Virus record (IMG/VR): IMGVR_UViG_3300008113_000482
Coordinates: 1 to 37,089 of that record
DNA length: 37,089 nucleotides
Direction: 5' to 3' (one strand)
DNA from: a virus
A program made the position numbers and the translations under genes. Numbering within the stretch: the stretch's first letter is position 1; each line of letters opens with the position of its first letter. Positions 30,341 through 37,089 of the stretch are shown in pieces. Under the pieces are notes generated by a model. That model was not told where the DNA came from and did not search any database. It was given only the letters and a program-made list of their open reading frames with translations.

Positions 30341-31645
30341 ATGAATATCGAAGCTCTTGAAGCTAAAAAGAGAGAAAATGCTCTCAAAGCGAAAGAAATC
30401 TTATCATCCGAAGAAGGAAGTGTTGAAGAAGCACAAAAGTTCCTTTCTGAAAATGAAGAAATCAACGCAAAAATCAATGTATTGAAGGCTGCTGATGAGC
30501 AAATCCTTCCTGTTGTTAATGAGGTAAAATCTGTGGAAACAAAATCTGATATTATTTTGCCTATGAATGAAAGTGTTTATAAGAGCCTTCCATTCAGTGG
30601 CTCAACTGGTTATGAAAAAGCAAAGATGGGCTACGCCTTTGGTATGTTTGCTCTTTCAACAAAAGGCAATAAGAAAGCAATCAAGTGGCTTTCTGAAAAC
30701 ACTTCTTACAAAGCAGTTAACGAAGGCACCAACAGTGCTGGTGGTTTCCTTGTTCCTGATGAACTTGTTGCTGAACTCATCTTTTTGAGAGAGCAATATG
30801 GTGTTGTTAGACAAAATGCTACTATCCGTACTATGAGTTCTGATACTCTTTGGATACCAAAGAACTCTGCTTCTACAACCGCATATTGGGTTGGAGAAAG
30901 CACTGCTATTACTCAATCTCAACCAGTTTTTGATAGAGTTCAAGTTCTCGCAAAGAAACTTGGTATTCTTACTGCTGTAACTTCCGAAGTAAATGAAGAT
31001 AGCATCATTGAAATCGGTACTGCGTTAGCGCAAGATATGGCGTGGAAATTTGCGCAAGAAGAAGATAGAGTTTGTATGGTTGGTTCTTCTGCTACTGCTA
31101 CCGATGGTAATATCAACGGTTTTATTACAGAAGCTAACGGTGTTGCTTCTAACGTAGGTATCGTTGCTGGTGCTACTGGTTCTGCTGCTAACTACAATGC
31201 TATTACTCTTGCTAACTTCCGTTCAATGGTTGGAAAGTTACCACTTTACGCTGATACTGCTGATGCTAAATGGTATATGTCCAAGGCATTTTTTAATGAC
31301 GTGGTCTGCAACCGCCTTGACGCATTGTCTGGTAATGCTGCTCTTGACCTTATGAACTTCCAAAATGGTAGACCAACTCTTTATGGTTATCCTATCGTTT
31401 TCAGCCAACATTTAGCATCAGTTGCTGCTGGTACTAACGGTGCTCCTCTTTGTGCTCTTGCCAACCTTAAAACTGGTACTGTACTTGGAGACCGCAGAAG
31501 TGTTCAAATCAGTGTTTCATCTGATTACCTCTTCAATACCGATGAGTTGGCGTTCAAGGCTGTTGAGAGATTTGGATTTACCTGCCACGATCCAGGTACT
31601 TCTACTGCTGCTGGTTCAGTCATCGTTCTCCGTAGAACCACATAA
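30341..31645 (+). CDS. Major capsid protein (HK97 fold)
   Basis: A 434-residue protein. Residues 1-70 form a charged coiled delta-like domain. The rest matches HK97-type capsids: TNSAGGFLVPDELVAELIFL, YGVVRQNATIRTM, TTAYWVGESTAITQSQPVFD, KKLGILTAVTSEVNEDS, and an end rich in Gly/Thr. The ATG at 30341 is chosen because GGAG lies 6 nt before it; an in-frame TTG at 30329 overlaps the protease gene. A terminator follows directly, so capsid mRNA may end here. Confidence 0.95.
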   Translation: MNIEALEAKKRENALKAKEILSSEEGSVEEAQKFLSENEEINAKINVLKAADEQILPVVNEVKSVETKSDIILPMNESVYKSLPFSGSTGYEKAKMGYAFGMFALSTKGNKKAIKWLSENTSYKAVNEGTNSAGGFLVPDELVAELIFLREQYGVVRQNATIRTMSSDTLWIPKNSASTTAYWVGESTAITQSQPVFDRVQVLAKKLGILTAVTSEVNEDSIIEIGTALAQDMAWKFAQEEDRVCMVGSSATATDGNINGFITEANGVASNVGIVAGATGSAANYNAITLANFRSMVGKLPLYADTADAKWYMSKAFFNDVVCNRLDALSGNAALDLMNFQNGRPTLYGYPIVFSQHLASVAAGTNGAPLCALANLKTGTVLGDRRSVQISVSSDYLFNTDELAFKAVERFGFTCHDPGTSTAAGSVIVLRRTT

Positions 31646-31700
31646 TCTTAATATAAGATTATTTTTAGAGGAGGTAGTATCGAAAGGTATTACCTCCTTT
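31642..31700 (+). terminator. Double terminator after capsid gene
   Basis: ATAATCTTA-ATA-TAAGATTAT plus T5 (31642-31666) overlaps the capsid stop. Then GGAGGTAGTAT pairs with GTATTACCTCC around CGAAAG (31670-31697, with a GAAA tetraloop), followed by TTTTATTTT. The second is a strong rho-independent terminator. Confidence 0.8.
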
Positions 31701-31706
31701 TATTTT

Positions 31707-31715
31707 GATAAAATA
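31707..31715 (+). promoter_or_regulatory. GATAAAATA motif before neck genes
   Basis: It lies ten bases after the capsid terminator stem and 19 nt before the next ATG. A start site is needed here if the terminator works, which supports a promoter role. Confidence 0.5.
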
Positions 31716-31734
31716 CCTTATCGAGGTGGTAAAA

Positions 31735-32217
31735 ATGCCGTTAACAAAACAGCAAGCAGTAGATAAGTTAGCAAGTATGTGTCAGGCAGAAGTATTTCCT
31801 GTCCTAAACACTGATATTTTAGTTGAGATTATTGATGAAAATACTCGCTCTACAACTTGGACTGCTTCTCAATATTATTCATATGGTTCTATTGTTCAAC
31901 CTACTGTTCCAAATGGCAGGTTTTATCGTGTTATTGTGCCTGGAACAAGTGGCTTAACAGAACCTATTTTTCCAACACAAGGATATACAGGTCAAGTAGT
32001 ATCTGATGTTGGAGATTTATTATTTGTCGATTACGGTCCAGCACAAGAAGAAGTTTATGATGTTAGAAGTGCTGCCAGAGCTGCTTGGATTAGAAAAGCA
32101 GGTATTGTTGCTAATCTTACTGATGTAGAAGATGGAGAAAATAAACTCAATCTTTCAAAAGTTTATGAGCAATGTATCAAAATGTCCAATCTTTTTAGAC
32201 CAATAGAGATTTATTAA
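31735..32217 (+). CDS. Head-tail connector protein
   Basis: The ATG at 31735 has GAGGTGG upstream; a TTG at 31705 would read through the candidate promoter. The 160-residue product has helices at both ends (AVDKLASMCQAEVFPVLN, YDVRSAARAAWIRKAGIVAN) and an inserted beta hairpin of a type common in phage structural proteins (NGRFYRVIVPGTSGLTEPIF). Position after the capsid gene and before the head closure gene fits a connector that binds the portal. Confidence 0.7.
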   Translation: MPLTKQQAVDKLASMCQAEVFPVLNTDILVEIIDENTRSTTWTASQYYSYGSIVQPTVPNGRFYRVIVPGTSGLTEPIFPTQGYTGQVVSDVGDLLFVDYGPAQEEVYDVRSAARAAWIRKAGIVANLTDVEDGENKLNLSKVYEQCIKMSNLFRPIEIY

Positions 32218-32218
32218 A

Positions 32219-32590
32219 ATGCCACCTAAATGCCTTCTCGATATTTATAGAAATGTTTCAGCAATGTATCATTTGCCTGATACTGCCACTGTTTATAGAA
32301 TGATTACAGAAACAGATGCTTATGGCGGTATTAGCAATGATTATAGAAAACTACACGACTATGCTTGTAGATTGGTATTTAAACTTGAAGATACAAGACA
32401 AAATGGTGGCGTAGTTTTACAAGATGCTAACTATAAAATACATTTTCCTTTTACTGCTGAATTAAAGCAAAATGACAGAATAAAAATAAAAAATGATGTT
32501 GATTGCGACAGATATTTTGAAATCATCAGTGTTGAATATGGTTCAGAAGGAATGTTTAATAACGCTATTGTAAAAGAGAGATTTAACTAA
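32219..32590 (+). CDS. Head closure / head-tail joining protein
   Basis: A 123-residue beta-barrel protein of head-tail joining type: DTATVYRMITETDAYGGISN, YACRLVFKLEDTRQ, KQNDRIKIKNDVDCDRYFEI and a final strand. The length and the order after the connector fit. It plugs the portal after packaging in related phages. It begins one base after the connector stop. Confidence 0.75.
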   Translation: MPPKCLLDIYRNVSAMYHLPDTATVYRMITETDAYGGISNDYRKLHDYACRLVFKLEDTRQNGGVVLQDANYKIHFPFTAELKQNDRIKIKNDVDCDRYFEIISVEYGSEGMFNNAIVKERFN

Positions 32591-32880
32591 TGGACGCAAA
32601 TGTAATAAATGGAGTAATAGGTAATGGAATATTGGTCCTTACTACAATCGTCATACCAGGATTTTTATTTTTCTCCAATATTTCCAAAAAGATAGATGGT
32701 ATGTCAATAAATCTTTCAACTGTAAAAGATGATGTTGAAAAGATGAGTAGACAAATCGAAAAAATAGAAGGAAAGATTGAAAACAACGAACAGGCTGTAA
32801 ATAAACTTCATACTACTGTTGGAGTATTACAAGCAAAGGTAGAAATGTTGGAGAAAGCAAATGAAAAACATCAGCATTAG
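32590..32880 (+). CDS. Small membrane protein with coiled coil
   Basis: Starts with TAATG coupling. Residues 10-30 (VIGNGILVLTTIVIPGFLFF) are a membrane segment; the remaining ~65 form a heptad coiled coil (VEKMSRQIEKIEGKIENNEQ). This resembles holin-associated or spanin-like proteins, but a structural neck role is also possible. It overlaps the next small membrane gene by 20 bases, so the pair may act together. Confidence 0.55.
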   Translation: MDANVINGVIGNGILVLTTIVIPGFLFFSNISKKIDGMSINLSTVKDDVEKMSRQIEKIEGKIENNEQAVNKLHTTVGVLQAKVEMLEKANEKHQH

Positions 32881-33100
32881 TAAAATGTTTATTGTAATAG
32901 TAATGGCATTTATTATTACATTTTTTACCAGTTTTTCAGTAAATCTAAATAACCTAAACCTACCAGAAAATCCATCATTTAGCGATTTATTACAGATATT
33001 AGAGACAAGTATAGTATCATCAATAAAACCTGCTATTAGTGCTATTTTGGCCAGTATTTTAGGTTATTTTACTAACAACCAAAAAGAGATAAAAGAATAA
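32861..33100 (+). CDS. Holin-like membrane protein (79 aa)
   Basis: Two hydrophobic stretches are visible: MFIVIVMAFIITFFTSF (9-25) and AISAILASILGYF (~58-70), with a polar loop and a charged C-terminus (NNQKEIKE). Size and layout fit small holins that open the inner membrane for the lysin. It is far from the lysin gene at 13531, though in a circular genome both are late genes. The start is shared at DNA level with the 21522 gene over 20 bases. Confidence 0.55.
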   Translation: MKNISISKMFIVIVMAFIITFFTSFSVNLNNLNLPENPSFSDLLQILETSIVSSIKPAISAILASILGYFTNNQKEIKE

Positions 33101-33246
33101 TGGAAGAAGTTATTTTAGAAGAGATTGTAGTTCAAAACGATTGTGTAAATGTAATGTTTGATGATGTAGGTATACAGTTTGGAGACGAACAAAGTTATCA
33201 TAGTTATGTACACGGTTTATCTTATAATAGTTGTCTCTTGGTATGA
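33100..33246 (+). CDS. Small acidic protein (48 aa)
   Basis: The ATG overlaps the preceding stop (TAATG), and the TGA overlaps the next ATG (ATGA at 33243). The product is MEEVILEEIVVQNDCVNVMF and 28 more residues, acidic and without a membrane segment. Coupling at both ends strongly suggests a real gene. It begins the fibre-like gene group. Function unknown. Confidence 0.55.
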   Translation: MEEVILEEIVVQNDCVNVMFDDVGIQFGDEQSYHSYVHGLSYNSCLLV

Positions 33247-34283
33247 CTGGTAATGCTGTAGGTTCTTCCATTACTGCCATAACTACCGCAAATGTTGGAC
33301 ACGCTATGGGCTTTCAGTTTTTTGAAAATGCTGCTATTACAAGATTTGCTGTTTATGTTGGAACAGTTACTACAAATCCTTCAAACTGTCAAATAGGATT
33401 TCAAACTATTGATACTACTACTGGTTTACCATCAGGCACATTTCTTACATCAGTAGCAGCAAACTCTTATACTTCTAACTCTTGGAATGTTTTTACTCTT
33501 GCTACTCCTTATAATGTTACTGCTGGAGATAAGTTGTATGCTGTTTGGTTCAATAATACTGGAAGTACTATAAACCTTGGACTAAATACTCAAGAAGGTG
33601 GTGCGAGAATGAAAACATTAAATCCAACTTATTCTGCTTCTAAAACAACTACTGCTGGAGCGTGGAGTAAAGCAGCAGTAGCATTTCCAATGTATGTAGG
33701 AACAGCAACAAGATGGTTTGGCGAAAGTCATCCATTTACAACTGGTGTAAACTTTACACCTAACTTTACTGATGAGTTTGGTTTTTCTGTTACATTGCCA
33801 TCAAATATTCCAGAAGTAAGATTGAGACAAATAGAAGCATCATTAGGTATTTCAAATATAAATACAATAGACATTACTTTTAAGATTTATGATAGTGCTG
33901 GTACATTATTACAAACTATTGACTCTTATGATGGTGCTCGTACAAGTCTTCAAAACAACACTATTATTAGCAACACTTTACATACACACACAACAGATTT
34001 ATGGCTTACAGGTGGCGTTAAATATTACATAATGATGGCACTTTCAGGTACAGGTACTTTTTCTGTTCAACAAAGAGTATTAGGATTAGACCAAAATAAC
34101 TCATCCACAGGAATAGTTAGTAAATACACATCAAAAGTTGGTACTACATTTACAGAAAGCACTGATAGTTATATTCCTATGAGACTTATTTGCGATGCTT
34201 ACAGATATGATGATGCTACTGGTGGAGGTGGAGGTGGTTATAGAAATGCCTCATTTATGTTTGGAGGAGGATTTTCAGGATAA
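33243..34283 (+). CDS. Fibre-like surface protein X0 (346 aa)
   Basis: Starts at the ATG overlapping the previous stop, rather than at an upstream TTG. It is built of two similar beta domains joined near residue 160 by VGTATRWFGESHP, and ends in a Gly/Tyr tail (GGGGGGYRNASFMFGGGFSG). The next gene has the same plan, with VGSATKWYGYAIP at the joint. The sequence is rich in Thr, Ser and Asn with almost no helix. It probably forms part of a head or neck surface structure or a fibre; position between closure and gp10 genes supports the neck, but evidence is indirect. Confidence 0.6.
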   Translation: MTGNAVGSSITAITTANVGHAMGFQFFENAAITRFAVYVGTVTTNPSNCQIGFQTIDTTTGLPSGTFLTSVAANSYTSNSWNVFTLATPYNVTAGDKLYAVWFNNTGSTINLGLNTQEGGARMKTLNPTYSASKTTTAGAWSKAAVAFPMYVGTATRWFGESHPFTTGVNFTPNFTDEFGFSVTLPSNIPEVRLRQIEASLGISNINTIDITFKIYDSAGTLLQTIDSYDGARTSLQNNTIISNTLHTHTTDLWLTGGVKYYIMMALSGTGTFSVQQRVLGLDQNNSSTGIVSKYTSKVGTTFTESTDSYIPMRLICDAYRYDDATGGGGGGYRNASFMFGGGFSG

Positions 34284-35365
34284 TGCCATATGTAACTTCT
34301 AATACATTTAAAGGTTTTTTACATCCAGATGGTCCATCAGGTACATCTGCTAATGCTTTTACTACATTTACGCTAAACAATGATAATATGGGCATCGCTT
34401 ACACAGTAACGATGCCAGAGGCTGCTACTATTACAAGAGTTTTGCTTTATTGTACTGCTGCTTCTGGTTTGACGGATCCAGCAACAGTAAGACTTGAAGG
34501 CATTGACCTAACTAATGGACAACCTAATAATACATCTCTTTCTGGTGCTGCTGTAAACATTCCAAACACTGCTGGATTTCTTGAAATACCTCTTACTACT
34601 CCTTATTCAGCAGCAGCAGGAGAAGATTTTTATATTGTTATTAGATTAGCAAACCAAAACTCTGGCTCTCAAATCTTTGGTCTAACAAGAAGATATTCTT
34701 TTCAGCAAGCAACTCCTATTGTACTTACAAGAGCAACAGGAGCAGGTACATTTACAAAAAATGCTAATAATGGTTTTCCACAAGCAATAGTTGGAAGTGC
34801 TACAAAATGGTATGGTTATGCTATTCCAGTACAACCACACGCTTCAGGAGCAGTTCAGGCTAATCCTACTTATGTTGGATTTTATTTTCAAACACCAGCA
34901 TCATCTCCAGAGTTTCTTTTAAAATCAGTTTTTTGTGGTGTTCAGATGACTGCTAATCAACTTACTGATTTTGTTATTTTTGATGCTGCTGGAACAACAC
35001 TTTATAGTAGTGTATATGATAATGACCAGTTTGTAGATAGTTCTGCTGGTCTTATGAATGAGTTTATTGTTGCTAATGGACTTTGGATACAACCAAACAC
35101 AAGATATTATGTAATGTTTAGGTCTACTACTGCTGCTGCTAATAAAAATATTTTTAGACTTCTAATTCCTTCAGCAACAATGTTAACAGATTTTACTGGT
35201 GGTATTCAGTGGGGCGTATCAAGATACGCCTCTGGAACATTTATTGATGATGCTACTGCTATACCTTCAGCATCATTAGAGATTTGTGGTATTAGATATT
35301 TTCAAACAGCAGGTGGAGCAACTACTTATTCTTTACCTGCTGGATTTAATCATTTTAGTGGCTGA
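34283..35365 (+). CDS. Fibre-like surface protein X1 (360 aa)
   Basis: A complete relative of X0 and the intact counterpart of the X2 fragment at window start. Domain 1 spans ~1-165, the joint VGSATKWYGYAIP follows, and domain 2 includes the conserved YDNDQFVDSSAGLMNEFIV to the end. It begins by TAATG overlap with X0 and is followed by a GATAAAATA motif and the Y1 gene. The C-terminal third differs from X2 at only about nine of 103 positions. Role inferred as for X0. Confidence 0.65.
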   Translation: MPYVTSNTFKGFLHPDGPSGTSANAFTTFTLNNDNMGIAYTVTMPEAATITRVLLYCTAASGLTDPATVRLEGIDLTNGQPNNTSLSGAAVNIPNTAGFLEIPLTTPYSAAAGEDFYIVIRLANQNSGSQIFGLTRRYSFQQATPIVLTRATGAGTFTKNANNGFPQAIVGSATKWYGYAIPVQPHASGAVQANPTYVGFYFQTPASSPEFLLKSVFCGVQMTANQLTDFVIFDAAGTTLYSSVYDNDQFVDSSAGLMNEFIVANGLWIQPNTRYYVMFRSTTAAANKNIFRLLIPSATMLTDFTGGIQWGVSRYASGTFIDDATAIPSASLEICGIRYFQTAGGATTYSLPAGFNHFSG

Positions 35366-35372
35366 TAAAATA
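35364..35372 (+). promoter_or_regulatory. GATAAAATA motif before Y1
   Basis: Overlaps the X1 stop codon by two bases and ends 25 nt before the Y1 ATG. Counterpart of the motif at 355. Confidence 0.45.
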
Positions 35373-35397
35373 ATAGAGCACTCAAGAGGACCAAAAT

Positions 35398-37089
35398 ATG
35401 TTTCAAATAAAACAATCAGAAGCCACAGCAGCAAGACGTAGAATACCAGTATTATTAGTTGATATTACTGATGGATTTACTCCAGAAACTGGTGTAGTAA
35501 CTCCTACTATCAATGTATCTAAAAATGGTGCTACTGTTGCTACTGGTGCTGGTACTTGGACAGAAATAGGTAATGGTCAGTATTATTACGAGTTTACTGC
35601 TGGCGAAGTTGACACTTTAGGATGGATAGCAGTAAATGTTGAAAAAGCAACTGTATCAAGAGATTATAATGCAGTTATTCAAGTTATGGCATACGATTAT
35701 GCTGTCGCTACAAATCTTGGTTTATCAGCCTTACCTGCTGTTGCTTCTGGTAGTGCTGGTGCTATTCCAACTACAGGTACTGGTGCAAACCAAATACAGG
35801 TCAATGGTAGTGGAGCAATCAGCACAGTTGTATCAGTATCAGGCTCGGTAGGTAGTGTAACAGGAAACGTAGGTGGTTCTGTTGCTTCTGTTGTTGGTGC
35901 TGTTGGTTCAGTTACTGGAAATGTTGGTGGAAACGTAGTAGGTAGTGTAGGAAATCTTGCTGTTGCTGCTGTTGATGCTATTTGGAATGAACCTACATCT
36001 TCTCTTACAGTTGTTGGTAGTGTTGGAAAACTTATTGTAGATAATGTAAATGCTACTATTTCTTCAAGAGCAACAGATGCTGGTGTATGGGCAGTTGGAA
36101 CAAGAACTTTAACTGCTGGTACTAACATTGTTCTTGCTAAAGGTACAGGTATTACAGGTTTTAATGACATTAGTGCCACTGATGTTTGGGCAGCAACAAC
36201 CAGAACATTATCTTCAGGAGCAAATATAGTACTTGCCAAAGGCACTGGTATTACAGGATTTAATGACATTGCTGCTATTGATCCTTGGAATGTTCTTGCT
36301 GCTAACGTAACTACAGCATCAAGTATTGGACTTCAGTTAAAAACTAACATTGACACTACTATTTCAAGTAGAATGGTAACATTTACTTTACCAGTAAGAT
36401 TTAGTTCTCTTGCTATTGATACTAATGGATTTGTAACTTATAACAATGTCGTATCTATACCAACTTCTGGAAGTATTGCTACTGCTGTATGGTCAGAACC
36501 TATTCCTGGATCATATGCTGCTGGTACTGCTGGTGCTAAACTCAATGCCGCTTCTTCTGCTGGTGATCCTTGGGCTACAGCACTTCCTGGTAGTTATGCT
36601 GCTGGAACTGCTGGAAATATTTTAGGAAATAGATTAGATGCTGCTATTACTACAAGATTAGCATCAGCATCTTACACAACTCCTCCTACTACTGCTGCCA
36701 TTGCTACACAAGTATGGTCAGAAACTTTACCAGGTTCTTACACAGCAACACAAGCAGGCTTCAAGTTAAATGCTGCTGGTAGTGCTGCTGATCCTTGGAG
36801 CACAAACTTACCTGGATTGTATCCAGTAGGTACAGCTGGAAATATAATTGGAAATAGACTTGATACCAATGTTGGTTCAAGAATGGCTACATTTACATTG
36901 CCTTCTAACTTCTCATCTCTTGCTATATCAGGAGTAGGAGCAGTTACAGCAGGTACTGTATCTGATAAAACTGGATATTCATTATCTGGTTCTCAAACAT
37001 TCAGCACAACTGGAAGTGTTGGAAGCGTATCTGGCAGTGTTGCCTCCGTATCTGGAAATATAGGAGGTAATGTCGTTGGAAGTGTTAAT
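35398..37089 (+). CDS. Repetitive tail-fibre-like protein Y1, N-terminal 564 residues (cut by window end)
   Basis: The frame is open from ATG 35398 to the last base, so the glycine linker and C-terminal sandwich lie outside the window. It parallels Y2 (389-2857): the same N-terminal domain (MFQIKQSEATAARRRIPVLL), GSV-type repeats with about two more units than Y2, and the TGITGFNDI repeats. After that the blocks are in a different order: the FSSLAIDTNGFVTYNNVVSI block comes before the IATQVWSETLPG block, while Y2 has them reversed. A ribosome site GAGG is present. Confidence 0.75.
   Translation, partial: MFQIKQSEATAARRRIPVLLVDITDGFTPETGVVTPTINVSKNGATVATGAGTWTEIGNGQYYYEFTAGEVDTLGWIAVNVEKATVSRDYNAVIQVMAYDYAVATNLGLSALPAVASGSAGAIPTTGTGANQIQVNGSGAISTVVSVSGSVGSVTGNVGGSVASVVGAVGSVTGNVGGNVVGSVGNLAVAAVDAIWNEPTSSLTVVGSVGKLIVDNVNATISSRATDAGVWAVGTRTLTAGTNIVLAKGTGITGFNDISATDVWAATTRTLSSGANIVLAKGTGITGFNDIAAIDPWNVLAANVTTASSIGLQLKTNIDTTISSRMVTFTLPVRFSSLAIDTNGFVTYNNVVSIPTSGSIATAVWSEPIPGSYAAGTAGAKLNAASSAGDPWATALPGSYAAGTAGNILGNRLDAAITTRLASASYTTPPTTAAIATQVWSETLPGSYTATQAGFKLNAAGSAADPWSTNLPGLYPVGTAGNIIGNRLDTNVGSRMATFTLPSNFSSLAISGVGAVTAGTVSDKTGYSLSGSQTFSTTGSVGSVSGSVASVSGNIGGNVVGSVN

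Noticed and set aside
1-37089. Exact terminal overlap proving a closed circular genome
   Set aside because: The ends are similar but not identical and do not meet at the same point of the repeat, so circularity is only inferred from gene order.

Overview
This window reads as almost a whole genome of an AT-rich, tailed double-stranded DNA phage with a long non-contractile tail (siphovirus type), probably virulent. It has a HK97-type head module (terminase, portal, protease-scaffold, capsid), neck genes, a tail tube, tail chaperones with a -1 frameshift, a tape measure, two large tail-tip proteins and a CHAP-type lysin. I see no integrase, lysogeny repressor, DNA polymerase or primase. The host cannot be named from sequence. 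Gene starts mostly carry GGAG/GAGG ribosome binding sites and the standard code is used.

Layout. (1) 1-14,500, rightward: the end of a tail-fibre-like gene pair, neck and tail genes, tape measure, tail tip, lysin, then strong terminator hairpins near 14.5 kb. (2) 14,780-18,750, leftward: small accessory genes, a beta-class DNA methyltransferase, a VRR-NUC nuclease and two small membrane ORFs (29 and 58 aa). (3) 17,940-19,550: a repeat- and hairpin-rich, mostly non-coding stretch with iteron-like repeats, the best candidate replication origin. (4) 19,580-23,220, rightward: a visibly GC-richer block of six genes including a RecA-like ATPase. Its genes are separated by a repeated, covarying intercistronic hairpin. 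It is followed by a convergent leftward gene (23,540-24,199) with hairpins in its leader. (5) 24,764-37,089, rightward: XRE-type regulator, a phage sigma factor, terminase small and large subunits, portal, protease, capsid, neck genes and the fibre-like genes again.

If the ends are joined, the late genes form one run from 24.8 kb through the window end to 14.5 kb, as expected for a circular or circularly permuted genome. The join is not exact. The last 2.1 kb (X1-Y1) is a diverged and internally rearranged copy of the first 2 kb (X2-Y2). This is either a tandem duplication of a fibre gene pair or two variants of one locus joined at assembly.

How it may work together (inference): the XRE protein and the sigma factor sit just ahead of the terminase and probably switch on late genes. 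A repeated GATAAAATA motif lies 19-26 nt ahead of four late start codons, in one case directly behind a strong terminator, and is a candidate late promoter. The ATPase block next to the iteron-rich region is the likely replication module. It has its own composition, its own hairpin-based leaders, and matching 19-bp motifs (18/19, inverted) near both borders, so it looks like an acquired cassette.
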